A stretch of 19,753 nt of DNA from an uncultured Muribaculaceae bacterium (GCA_938039795.1 CALHWU010000120.1:1-19753); one strand, 5' to 3'. Numbered from the stretch's first letter, positions 5,740-12,955 are shown. Numbers and translations: made by a program. Notes: generated by a model not told the origin, from the letters alone.

Positions 5740-7903
5740 CCACCTTTATTGTCTCGATCGCGGCCGAATATATCCTCAGATCGGCCGACGTCCGCCCTGT
5801 CAGCCTCAGCTCCACATACGGCCTGACGGGACAGATAATATTGCTGATACGCAGCGGGCGGCATATCTCCCCATCAACCTTCACGCGGCATATTCTCTGA
5901 AGAGTCCTCTTCCCTCCCGCCAGAATTTCTACCTCGCCATGAAACTCCGAGGCACGCATACGCAGCTCGACGCCCCGCACACGTTCATCAGCCGAAAGCT
6001 CCACGCCGACGCTCCATTCCACCACGTCAGGTCGCTCCCGATCAGCCAAATATACGGTGCCGTCACTGCCTGACATCCAGATCATCCCTTCGGCATCCTC
6101 CCTCAGCATAAGCCCTGTAGCCGGATCCTTGCCTGCCCTCTTCCACCGGCTCGCGCCCTCCACAGCCTTGACCTGCCCCCCGGACAACTCCGCCACTCCC
6201 ATAGCGGTCGAGGCATAATACCCTTCTCCCGAAGCAGTAAGGCGCTCCTCGGCCACCAAAGGAGTGAGACTGGTGGCTGTCAGTCTACCTTCGGCAAGAT
6301 CGGCACTGACACCATAGATGCCATCGGTAGTGGAGGCATAGAGCCGGCACTGCGTGGAATCGGCCGACGTGCGCCGGCGGTCGGCAATCACCATCTCCTT
6401 CACTTCCACTCCCTCGCCGAGCAGACACGCAGCCACCGGATCACAGTTCCGACCGCTCCCCGACGCCACGAGCGCATTGTCGCTCCTCGCCGCAGCTGAA
6501 GCTGACTGCGCGGCAGCATGGACCGCTGCGGCCTCATCATCAAGGGCAGGCGATGCCAGACCGTAGGCGACATGAATGGCCCGGCTCAGATCGGCCGCGG
6601 GCGTAAGCATGGCTCCGAAATGCACGCTCTTTCCGCCACACGTAGCGATGATATGCAGCTCCGAAGCATCGGCCGAAGGATATCCTACAAGCGGAGCGCG
6701 CCGCAGACCGCTGAAATCACCCGTCATCACAGCCTCGCTTACTGCCGCCGGCAATCCGGGACCGCTCACCGTGGCGCGCAGCGCTATCACGTCATCACCC
6801 TCCGGGGCAGTCACCATCTCCAGAGGCGACACACCGCCGAAACGCAAGGGAGTGATGCCGCCCATCACCATCGTATCGCCCGACCTGACCGCCAGCCGGG
6901 CATCGAATCCGTTAGGGGTGCATATCGCGGCGAGCAGACGTTCCTCGGCCGTCAGCGCATGCCGGGCCTCCGCTTCGGCCCGCGCCACAGCCGCGTCGGT
7001 GAGCCGTATCGCCGCGGCCACATCGCCGCGAGCAGCCGCTCCGACAGTCACAGTGGCCGCCTCGCCGCTCCTCACCCGCGCCACGAGCCTCATGCCGCGC
7101 ATTCCCCCTGCGGCGAGAGCCGCTGCCTTAGCCGTCAGCCGCTGCCGGCCGGGCACCATGGCCGTGGAGGCGCCCGGAAGAAAAAGCCTCACCGAGGGCT
7201 CGCTGCCGCCGGCCCCGTCGATCATGATCTCCGCCCGCTCCGAAGGATCCACCGGATGAAGCTGCTCGCCTGCATAGATCTCCACCTCGGCCACCCCCTC
7301 CTCCGCGCCATACTCCGGGATCTCGGCCATCAGACGGTAAGCCTCAGCGCCGATAGTGAAACCGGCTATGGTGAAATCCGTGTTGCTCCGCACCTCTATG
7401 GCCGGATGCATCTCGCCGCACAGCTGCACGCCGTCGGCCGGCCCCGCATACACCACGCCCGACTCATACAGCGTCTGACCGTCATGACCTGTCAGCCGAT
7501 AGCCGCACGCTATCGGCTGAAGCAGCGCTCCCCCGCCGGCAGCCTCCTCCACAAGCCCGCAGTACGTGTCGCTCAGCATGGCCGAAAAGGCCGCCATGTC
7601 CCTGTCGCCCATTCCCCGGTCGCTCCCTGCGTCGCCATCGGCAGGAGTGAAGGCTCTGGTCTGACGCTGCATTCTCCCGATGGATCGGGCCACAAGCCTC
7701 ACCGGCGCATACGACGCCGGAGCCGACGAATACGCAGCTCCATCATCGCTGCCGGCCGCATCATCGGCGGCGGGCAGCGACGGCAACGGCATCATGCGTT
7801 TCAGACCATGACGGGCCTCCGTCAGGTTGACGCACCGCCTGACAGCTCCCCCGCGCCGGGCCACTCCCGCAGCCGCTATTCTCACTTCTCGTCTTTTCTT
7901 CAT
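5729..7903 (-). CDS. 724-aa uncharacterised protein, beta-propeller-like, coupled to terminase
   Basis: I do not recognise a named family. The N-terminus is basic and contains RRCVNLTEARHGLKRMMPLP (about 22-41), then a low-complexity Ala/Asp/Ser stretch. Residues 130-300 look like beta-rich repeats. An Ala/Glu-rich helix (about 296-328) precedes CTPNGFDARLAV. Later segments resemble propeller blades: LHIIATCGGKSVHFGAML, CRLYASTTDGIYGVSA, GYYASTAMGVAEL and GMIWMSGSDGTVYLADRE. The last 100 residues form another beta-rich domain. No signal peptide is visible. Its 11-bp overlap with the terminase suggests a virion or packaging partner such as a head-completion or stabilisation protein, but this is inference from context. 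It begins with a strong GGAGGAGA (7907-7914) four bases before ATG, unusual beside its neighbours. A 467-aa open frame on the opposite strand is a shadow. Confidence 0.65.
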   Translation of the reverse strand: MKKRREVRIAAAGVARRGGAVRRCVNLTEARHGLKRMMPLPSLPAADDAAGSDDGAAYSSAPASYAPVRLVARSIGRMQRQTRAFTPADGDAGSDRGMGDRDMAAFSAMLSDTYCGLVEEAAGGGALLQPIACGYRLTGHDGQTLYESGVVYAGPADGVQLCGEMHPAIEVRSNTDFTIAGFTIGAEAYRLMAEIPEYGAEEGVAEVEIYAGEQLHPVDPSERAEIMIDGAGGSEPSVRLFLPGASTAMVPGRQRLTAKAAALAAGGMRGMRLVARVRSGEAATVTVGAAARGDVAAAIRLTDAAVARAEAEARHALTAEERLLAAICTPNGFDARLAVRSGDTMVMGGITPLRFGGVSPLEMVTAPEGDDVIALRATVSGPGLPAAVSEAVMTGDFSGLRRAPLVGYPSADASELHIIATCGGKSVHFGAMLTPAADLSRAIHVAYGLASPALDDEAAAVHAAAQSASAAARSDNALVASGSGRNCDPVAACLLGEGVEVKEMVIADRRRTSADSTQCRLYASTTDGIYGVSADLAEGRLTATSLTPLVAEERLTASGEGYYASTAMGVAELSGGQVKAVEGASRWKRAGKDPATGLMLREDAEGMIWMSGSDGTVYLADRERPDVVEWSVGVELSADERVRGVELRMRASEFHGEVEILAGGKRTLQRICRVKVDGEICRPLRISNIICPVRPYVELRLTGRTSADLRIYSAAIETIKVDDE

Positions 7904-7906
7904 CTG

Positions 7907-7914
7907 TCTCCTCC
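7907..7914 (-). promoter_or_regulatory. Strong Shine-Dalgarno of the 724-aa gene
   Basis: On the minus strand GGAGGAGA is followed by CAG and ATG. Most genes in this window lack such a sequence, so this site fixes the start at 7903 and points to efficient translation or a phage origin. Confidence 0.6.
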
Positions 7915-7922
7915 ATTTTAGG

Positions 7923-7945
7923 CCGTGACGGCCGGTCCGTCACGG
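7923..7945 (-). promoter_or_regulatory. Perfect 9-bp hairpin in the leader of the terminase operon
   Basis: CCGTGACGG (7923-7931) and CCGTCACGG (7937-7945) are perfect inverted repeats with a 5-base loop. The structure lies between the -7 box (7951-7958) and the start codon at 7903. No T-run follows in the direction of transcription, so it is not a simple terminator. It could be an operator for a dimeric repressor, an mRNA-stabilising hairpin or a translational control element. Confidence 0.5.
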
Positions 7946-7950
7946 AATTG

Positions 7951-7958
7951 CAAAATTA
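7951..7958 (-). promoter_or_regulatory. -7 promoter box of the terminase operon
   Basis: TAATTTTG on the minus strand matches TAnnTTTG. It is 47 bp from the start codon and directly before the palindromic leader. A -33 TTG at the expected distance is not clear. Confidence 0.5.
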
Positions 7959-8064
7959 CTCACGCGTAGCCAGCATGCCGCCGCGCGTTTGTCGTTTGAT
8001 TTTTTAACAGATGCTTAACAGCCCCTTAACATCCCGCAATAGCGACAGTATGCGCCATTATCAC

Positions 8065-8072
8065 TATATTTG
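8065..8072 (+). promoter_or_regulatory. -7 promoter box of aroB
   Basis: TATATTTG matches TAnnTTTG and lies 47 bp before the aroB start codon. The region from 7959 to 8064 otherwise shows only AT-rich runs with the repeated word TTAACA and no further gene. Confidence 0.55.
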
Positions 8073-8119
8073 CCGCAGATCTCTCTTCAGGTTGTCATTC
8101 CATAAACCGTAAGACGATA

Positions 8120-9187
8120 ATGAGCCAGATACTTGTCTTCAACAACGAGGTAGCCGCGGCCATCGACGCCATTGTCGACGAAGCCACGCCCAAAGGAGTA
8201 TACGTCATAACCGACAGCAATGTGCGCCGCGCTGTCGTCGAGCCGCTTGCGCGCGAATGCCGTGCTGTGGAAGGCGCCGTTGTCATAGAGTGCGGCGCGG
8301 GCGACGAGGCCAAGAATCTCGACAGCCTCGCCATGATATGGAGCCGGCTCGTAGCCGGAGGCTGCTCGCGCAGCTCACTGGTGATCAACATCGGTGGCGG
8401 CGTGGTCACCGACATGGGCGGTTTTGCGGCAGCCACGTTCAAGCGCGGGGTGAAGTTCATCAATGTTCCCACCACGCTGCTCGCGGCCGTCGATGCGGCC
8501 GTCGGCGGCAAGACCGGCATAAACTTCGAGGGTCTGAAAAACGAGATCGGCGTATTTAAGGAGGCTGTGGCAGTCATCATCTCCACCCGCTTCTTCCGCT
8601 CACTCCCCAGCGAGGAACTGCTGTCGGGCTACGCCGAAATGCTCAAGCACGGACTGCTCGACTCCCCGGAGGCCGCGGCCGAGCTCCTCGCATTTCCGGT
8701 AGGCGAATCTGCCGACGATGAGAAGCTCCTGCAGCTGCTCCGCAAAAGTGTCATGGTCAAGAAGCGCGTGGTCGACGAGGATCCGTTCGAGAAGGGACTC
8801 CGCAAGGCGCTCAATCTCGGCCACACCATGGCCCACGCCATGGAGGCCCTCGCCATGAAGGAGGGGCGCCATCTGGCCCACGGCTACGCCGTTGCCCGCG
8901 GCCTGGTGGCCGATCTGGTGCTGTCGCACATGAAGCATGGCTTCCCATCTGACCAGCTGCATGCCGTGGCGTCGTTTGTCCGCGAGCGTTACGGCGCGCC
9001 TCAGTTGAGCTGCGACGACTATCCCGCGCTCATAGAATACATGCGCCACGACAAGAAAAACGCCGATCCGTCGGCCATCAACTTCACTCTGCTGGCCGCT
9101 CCGGGCGATCTGCGCCTCGACTCCACCGCCTCACCCGAGGAGATCGCCGCCGCCCTCGACATCACCCGCGACCTCCTCGGCGCCTGA
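8120..9187 (+). CDS. aroB: 3-Dehydroquinate synthase (AroB)
   Basis: This NAD- and metal-dependent enzyme converts DAHP to 3-dehydroquinate, the second step of the shikimate pathway, in the cytoplasm. The 355-aa length is normal. Signature segments are GDEAKNL (61-67), the NAD-binding GGGVVTDMGGF (92-102), VPTTLLAAVDAAVGGKTGIN (116-135), AEMLKHG (172-178) with metal ligand Glu173, LNLGHTMAHAME (231-242) with His235, and HG at 254-255. These are the known metal-binding Glu-His-His set. A -7 box lies 47 bp upstream, so the gene appears to have its own promoter, divergent from the terminase operon. The last 26 bp overlap the 3' end of the convergent phosphopantetheinyl transferase gene, which leaves no room for a terminator between them. 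Confidence 0.96.
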   Translation: MSQILVFNNEVAAAIDAIVDEATPKGVYVITDSNVRRAVVEPLARECRAVEGAVVIECGAGDEAKNLDSLAMIWSRLVAGGCSRSSLVINIGGGVVTDMGGFAAATFKRGVKFINVPTTLLAAVDAAVGGKTGINFEGLKNEIGVFKEAVAVIISTRFFRSLPSEELLSGYAEMLKHGLLDSPEAAAELLAFPVGESADDEKLLQLLRKSVMVKKRVVDEDPFEKGLRKALNLGHTMAHAMEALAMKEGRHLAHGYAVARGLVADLVLSHMKHGFPSDQLHAVASFVRERYGAPQLSCDDYPALIEYMRHDKKNADPSAINFTLLAAPGDLRLDSTASPEEIAAALDITRDLLGA

Positions 9188-9767
9188 TGCGTGGCGCCAT
9201 GGCCACCGCAAGGAGTGCACCACCCGGAAGTGCGATGAACCGTATGGTCATTCCTGGCTGCGGGCTTACTGAATCTCCCGAGCGCCATGCTTCCATATCG
9301 TCGGCACGCAGCAGACTGATCTGGCTCAGTGTGAAGGAGGCATTGTCGGGCGTAAGCTTGTAGACGGCCTCCTTAGCCGTCCATATTCTTAAAAGCAGGG
9401 CGATGTCACACGCTTCAGCGTCGGGCAGTATCTCAGCCTCTCCGGGGGTAAGAATGCGGCGCACTACCCGGCGGAGCTGTGCGCGCGGCGACTCCACGTC
9501 GATACCCACGCGGCGCCCGGCATCGCACACTGCGAGTGCGGCATATCCGGCGCCGTGGCTCACTGACACACGCCCCTCCTCCACGCCGTCGACGAGCGGC
9601 GCGCCGGCCGCGGAATGCGTCAGCGCCGCTCCGCTGCCAAACGCAGCCTCAACCAGACGGCTCACAGCCTCCCGCTCGGCCTCGCGCATCGGCTGCGCAG
9701 TGGCTGCGACCGGGATAATGCTGATTTCCACGCCGTCCGATTTTATATGCTTGATCCTTTGTGGCAT
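9162..9767 (-). CDS. 4'-phosphopantetheinyl transferase (Sfp-like)
   Basis: The 201-aa protein is a Sfp/AcpT-superfamily enzyme that moves the phosphopantetheine arm of CoA onto a serine of carrier proteins. Evidence is the SVSHG segment (68-72), the Mg-binding VGIDVE (Asp90, Glu92) and RIWTAKEAVYK (127-137) with Trp129, Lys132, Glu133 and Lys137. The length fits the compact class. The target could be the fatty-acid ACP or a secondary-metabolite carrier; the sequence alone does not decide. The ATG shares one base with the gldD stop (TGATG), so translation is probably coupled. It is the last gene of the gldE-gldD operon, and its 3' end runs 26 bp into aroB on the other strand. The C-terminus is Arg/Gly-rich (PRIRRRGGRG), perhaps a dispensable tail arising from that overlap. 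Confidence 0.88.
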   Translation of the reverse strand: MPQRIKHIKSDGVEISIIPVAATAQPMREAEREAVSRLVEAAFGSGAALTHSAAGAPLVDGVEEGRVSVSHGAGYAALAVCDAGRRVGIDVESPRAQLRRVVRRILTPGEAEILPDAEACDIALLLRIWTAKEAVYKLTPDNASFTLSQISLLRADDMEAWRSGDSVSPQPGMTIRFIALPGGALLAVAMAPRIRRRGGRG

Positions 9768-10339
9768 CAGTCAGTAATGATAATTGAGTCGATGCCGGCG
9801 AGCATGTCGCGCTGTATGGCGTCGAGGATCGGGGCGAGACTGTCGGGCGAGGCTGCGGCGTCGAAGCCTGTCAGGGCTCCGCTGACGGTCAGGCGCCCGC
9901 AGCGCGCAAGCACTTGCAGCGGCGTGACCGACGGCTCGTCGACGCGGTAAAAAGCCACCGCCGTAGTGCCGTCGCCGATAAGAGTGTCGCTGACGCTGAC
10001 ATGCGCCTGCCCTACATTCAGAGCTATGCGCTCAAGCCGATTGCCGGCCACAGCATCTGGATCATCCGACAGAGTGAACGACAGATGCATTGCGACGCCA
10101 CCGTAAGCGGGGTAAACAATAGTCAGCCAACGGCTCCGGGCGTCGCCTCCGAGGCGCACCTCAGCACGGTCGTTGACGGCAAAGCCCATCGGCAGCGAGT
10201 CGGCACGGTGTAAGGAGACCTCCGTCACCGGCACCCGGGGATAAGCACGCGGGCGCGGCACGGGCGCATGGTCGCCACCACGGCCGCCACATGAGACAAA
10301 CACCATGGCCACAGCGGCCAGAGCCGTAACCCCTCTCAT
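9767..10339 (-). CDS. gldD: GldD-like lipoprotein
   Basis: The 190-aa product has a short hydrophobic leader and a lipobox ending VFVSC with Cys17, so it is a predicted lipoprotein. Directly after it comes VPRPRAYPRVPV, which matches the PKPKGY-type motif of the gliding-motility lipoprotein GldD. The rest is a small beta-rich domain. In Flavobacterium GldD is needed for gliding and type IX secretion, but gldE-gldD pairs also occur in non-gliding Bacteroidales where their role is less clear. It starts inside the gldE stop (TAATG) and its own stop overlaps the next start, so all three genes look translationally coupled. The assignment rests on the motif, the length and the gldE neighbour; overall similarity is not strong by eye. 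Confidence 0.75.
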   Translation of the reverse strand: MRGVTALAAVAMVFVSCGGRGGDHAPVPRPRAYPRVPVTEVSLHRADSLPMGFAVNDRAEVRLGGDARSRWLTIVYPAYGGVAMHLSFTLSDDPDAVAGNRLERIALNVGQAHVSVSDTLIGDGTTAVAFYRVDEPSVTPLQVLARCGRLTVSGALTGFDAAASPDSLAPILDAIQRDMLAGIDSIIITD

Positions 10340-11697
10340 TATTCCTTCTTGTCGCCGACCTCCTCGGGCATCACCTTGACGCGCACGTTGGCTATACGGT
10401 GGCCGTTGATCTCAAGCACCAGAAAGCGGCAGCGGCCGTAGACGAGCGGTTCCTTCTCCTTGGGGAAATCCCCTTTGATGGCAAGTAGCATTCCGGCCAG
10501 CGTCTCGCAGTCGGCCGCCACGTCGACATAGTCGGCCTCGTCTAGACCGGTTATGCGGAAGAAGTCGCCGAGGAGCGTCTTCCCCTCGAAAATGAATGTG
10601 TCGTCGGGGAGCCGGCGATAAGTCTTCTCCTCATCGTCGTACTCGTCATTGATATCCCCGACTATCTCCTCAAGCACATCCTCAAGCGTGACAAGTCCCT
10701 GGGTGCCTCCGAACTCGTCGATCACTATGGCCATGTGGATATGACGCCGGCGGAAGTCCTCAAGCAGATCGTCGATCGACCGGGCTTCGGGCACGAAATA
10801 GGGCTCCCGGAGCAGCTTGTGCCAGTCGAAGTCAGCATCGGCCTTGCCGATATAGGGGAGAAGGTCGCGCGCATAGAGCACCCCCTTGATGTCGTCCTGC
10901 GAGCCGTCGCAGGCCGGCAGTCGCGAATAGCCCGACTCCACTACCGTGGCCATTACCTCATCGAAAGTCAACGAAAGGTCGACGCAAGTCATGTCGACGC
11001 GCGGGGTCATCACCTCGTTGGCCGTCTTGTCGCCGAAGCGGAGTATGCCTTCTAGCATCTCCTTTTCGTCGCCGGCCTTCACGTCAGTGATCTCAAGAGC
11101 TTTCGACAGCTCCTCGGCCGTCACGTCGCTCTCCTTCTTCACCACTACCTTGTTGACGATCGTCGACCCCCTGACCAGCAGCGACGAGATGGGCCGGAAA
11201 ACCGCCATCATAAGCCGCACACCGCCCGAAGCGAAGCGGATCCACCGCATATTGTCGGAATTTGCTATCAGTTTGGGCAATATCTCGCCGAACAGCAATA
11301 TGAGGAACGTCAGTATGACTGTCTGCAACAGGAAGCTGAGCCACGCCGCCATGCCCTGAAATACCGGGCCGAGAGCATAATTGCAGAGTATGACTATTGT
11401 CACATTGACCAGATTGTTGGCTATCAGTATCGTGGCAAGAAGCCGCTCCGGATTGCGCACAAGATCGAGCACACTCTTGCCCCGCGGCGTCTCATCGAGC
11501 TCGTCGCACTGCTCAGGTGTAAGCGAGAAAAATGCTATTTCACTGCCCGACACGAAGCCGGAGATCATCAGGGCGCCGACAGCCACTATCAGGGCTATGA
11601 TCTGGTCGAGGCCGAAATTGGCCGGAAAACTAAGCTGCAAGGCCGACACTACCGCTGCGAGCGAGTCGGCCATGGCTGGTAAAGGATCTATATCCAA
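10339..11697 (-). CDS. gldE: GldE, CNNM/CorC-type membrane protein with CBS domains
   Basis: The 452-aa protein has an N-terminal CNNM (DUF21) membrane domain: hydrophobic segments about 28-50 (with SGFVSGSEIAFFSLT), 87-110 (LLATILIANNLVNVTIVIL) and 118-145 (ending LLFGEILPKLIA). A CBS pair follows: VMTPRVDMTCVDL to IKGVLYARDLLPYI, then HIHMAIVIDEFGGTQGLVTL and EDVLEEIVGDINDEYDDE. A CorC_HlyC domain (FIFEGKTLLGDFFRITGL to the C-terminus) completes it. This is the architecture of magnesium/cobalt-efflux-type proteins, and with gldD downstream it is the GldE branch. The frame begins with TTG at 11697 (MDIDPLPA); an in-frame ATG at 11673 (MADSLAAV) is the alternative, and both precede the first membrane segment. 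The promoter is at 11776-11807, leaving a leader of roughly 75 bases. It heads the operon with gldD and the transferase. Confidence 0.88.
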   Translation of the reverse strand: MDIDPLPAMADSLAAVVSALQLSFPANFGLDQIIALIVAVGALMISGFVSGSEIAFFSLTPEQCDELDETPRGKSVLDLVRNPERLLATILIANNLVNVTIVILCNYALGPVFQGMAAWLSFLLQTVILTFLILLFGEILPKLIANSDNMRWIRFASGGVRLMMAVFRPISSLLVRGSTIVNKVVVKKESDVTAEELSKALEITDVKAGDEKEMLEGILRFGDKTANEVMTPRVDMTCVDLSLTFDEVMATVVESGYSRLPACDGSQDDIKGVLYARDLLPYIGKADADFDWHKLLREPYFVPEARSIDDLLEDFRRRHIHMAIVIDEFGGTQGLVTLEDVLEEIVGDINDEYDDEEKTYRRLPDDTFIFEGKTLLGDFFRITGLDEADYVDVAADCETLAGMLLAIKGDFPKEKEPLVYGRCRFLVLEINGHRIANVRVKVMPEEVGDKKE

Positions 11698-11775
11698 GAC
11701 TTATTATATTGGTTTTACTTCGAAGTTGTTGCGCTGCCGCTGCGGCCCCTCGTGCGCCGCCGCGTCATCACGCCG

Positions 11776-11807
11776 CAAAGTTAGCCATTTTCCCGCTTCC
11801 CACCAAA
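11776..11807 (-). promoter_or_regulatory. Promoter of the gldE operon
   Basis: On the minus strand TTTG (11804-11807) is followed after exactly 20 bases by TAACTTTG (11776-11783). Both elements and the spacing fit the Bacteroidota -33/-7 promoter. The phased repeat array starts 12 bp upstream of the -33 element. Confidence 0.7.
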
Positions 11808-11819
11808 TCCTCACCCCTT

Positions 11820-11957
11820 CCGCACACCTTCCGCACTGTTTCCGCACACATCCGCACACCTTCCGCACTATTTCCGCACACCTTCCGCACTATTTCCGCA
11901 CACCATCCGCACTGTTTCCGCACACATCCGCACACCATCCGCACTATTTCCGCACAC
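11820..11957. repeat. Helically phased tandem repeat, 13 x CCGCAC
   Basis: CCGCAC starts at 11820, 11831, 11842, 11852, 11863, 11874, 11885, 11896, 11907, 11918, 11928, 11939 and 11950, so the spacing is 11 bp with two 10-bp steps. Units alternate mostly between CCGCACACCTT and CCGCACTATTT (or CCGCACTGTTT), with CCGCACACAT as the 10-base form. The block of units 2-5 is nearly repeated as units 9-12. Spacing near one DNA turn puts every CCGCAC on the same face of the helix. The array lies immediately upstream of the gldE promoter and downstream of the second RhuM gene. Three 11-mers also give an open frame, but no start, codon pattern or ribosome-binding site supports translation. Confidence 0.85.
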
Positions 11958-12000
11958 CCGACTTCAATTCTAATCCATCAAGATGGTAAGGATTCCCTGA

Positions 12001-12069
12001 TTATAGCTTCGACTTTAGATAGTCGACCAACTGCGGATCGTGAAAATGCGGAATTCCCTCTTCAAACAT
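12001..12069 (-). CDS. Possible 22-aa ORF after the second RhuM gene
   Basis: A short frame starts 5 bases after the RhuM stop (MFEEGIPHFHDPQLVDYL, then four more residues and TAA). The same frame is open a further 11 codons back into the RhuM 3' end. The composition looks protein-like, as if it were the tail of an older gene overwritten by the RhuM cassette. It has no ribosome-binding site and no recognised family. The remaining parts of this 376-base intergenic stretch are the repeat array and the gldE promoter and leader. Confidence 0.15.
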   Translation of the reverse strand: MFEEGIPHFHDPQLVDYLKSKL

Positions 12070-12073
12070 GTCA

Positions 12074-12952
12074 TTAGAATCTGGATAATAATTCAGTGCC
12101 GGTCATCACCTCCATTTTTGAGAAAGCAAACAGTTTCTTTCCAAGGTCTTTGAGCGAATGCCCTATATGATATACAGCCTCGTCAATAATCAGAAAACGG
12201 TCGTGAGCCTTTTTGTAAGCGTGCAACGCGACACCCGGATACTGAGCGTTGTGACGGGCTACATCCTGACGGAGCTGCGGCGAAATTTTGCCGTCGTAAA
12301 TATCCACGGTCACACCGGGTTTCCGTTTTGCCAGTTGCACCAGCACTGAATCGTCAATGTAGCTGTCGATGACAGCTATCCGTTTATCAGCTTTTCTGAT
12401 TAATCCGGCAATGAAAGCATACGCATCGAAAATCTGTCCCTCGAAAAAAATGCCTTCCTTTGGTTGAATAGAGCTCCGGACAAAAAAATCCACTTTCTCA
12501 TCAAGCTGTAAAAGATGTCTGTCGTATTCTGAAAAACGACGGTCTATGCGATCTTCAAGTTGCATCAATCGTTGATTGAGTGCATAGCCACGGAGGAGAT
12601 ATTCTTTCAAGACCTTGTTGGCCCATTGGCGAAATTGAATACCACGGACTGTATTTACTCTATATCCAACAGATATTATGACATCCAGATTGAAAAATTC
12701 TATGTTTCTGGTCACCTTGCGATTTCCCTCTAGCCGAACTGTTCGGAATTTCCGAACAGTTGCTTCTTTTGCCAGTTCGCCAGAGTCAAAAATATGTTTT
12801 AGATGTTCGCTTATATTTGCTTTGCTTGAATTGAATAGTTCGACTATCTGTGATTGCGTCAGCCATACAGATTCGTCCTCGACCCTTACATCAAGAGCCA
12901 GATTTTCATCGGGCTGATATATTATTATTTCATTTGCCTGCAGTTGTTCCAT
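12074..12952 (-). CDS. Second RhuM-family protein with PLD-like domain
   Basis: This 292-aa protein is a paralogue of the 330-1199 product. By eye the C-terminal 137 residues differ at about 22 positions (roughly 84% identical), while the segment from about residue 31 to 95, which holds the helix-turn-helix-like region (LTQSQIVELFNSSKANIS) and the strand after it (TVRKFRTVRLEGNRKVTRN), is much more different. The HKD-like motif is kept: H250-x-R252-x4-D257-x6-GHS. Synonymous codon changes between the copies are frequent, so the duplication is not recent. The frame is open upstream to an ATG at 13000, but the copy alignment and the -7 box place the start at 12952. The two proteins may recognise different DNA or partners while sharing one effector domain; that is inference. 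No antitoxin-like partner gene is adjacent. Confidence 0.8.
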   Translation of the reverse strand: MEQLQANEIIIYQPDENLALDVRVEDESVWLTQSQIVELFNSSKANISEHLKHIFDSGELAKEATVRKFRTVRLEGNRKVTRNIEFFNLDVIISVGYRVNTVRGIQFRQWANKVLKEYLLRGYALNQRLMQLEDRIDRRFSEYDRHLLQLDEKVDFFVRSSIQPKEGIFFEGQIFDAYAFIAGLIRKADKRIAVIDSYIDDSVLVQLAKRKPGVTVDIYDGKISPQLRQDVARHNAQYPGVALHAYKKAHDRFLIIDEAVYHIGHSLKDLGKKLFAFSKMEVMTGTELLSRF

Positions 12953-12955
12953 ATG

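Noticed and set aside
4651..5826. 391-aa open frame on the plus strand
   Set aside because: It is antisense to the terminase, whose ATPase and nuclease motifs are all recognisable; the composition is typical of a high-GC shadow frame.
6518..7921. 467-aa open frame on the plus strand
   Set aside because: It lies opposite the 724-aa gene, is rich in Arg/His/Ser, shows no family motif, and the minus-strand gene is supported by SD, promoter and overlap with the terminase.
11820..11957. CRISPR array
   Set aside because: The repeat is only 6 conserved bases at 11-bp period with no spacers and no cas genes.
11709..12077. Reading frame through the phased repeats giving His/Pro/Phe/Arg-rich peptide repeats
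   Set aside because: The 33-bp periodic peptide follows from the 11-bp DNA period; there is no start signal, and 10-bp units break the frame pattern.
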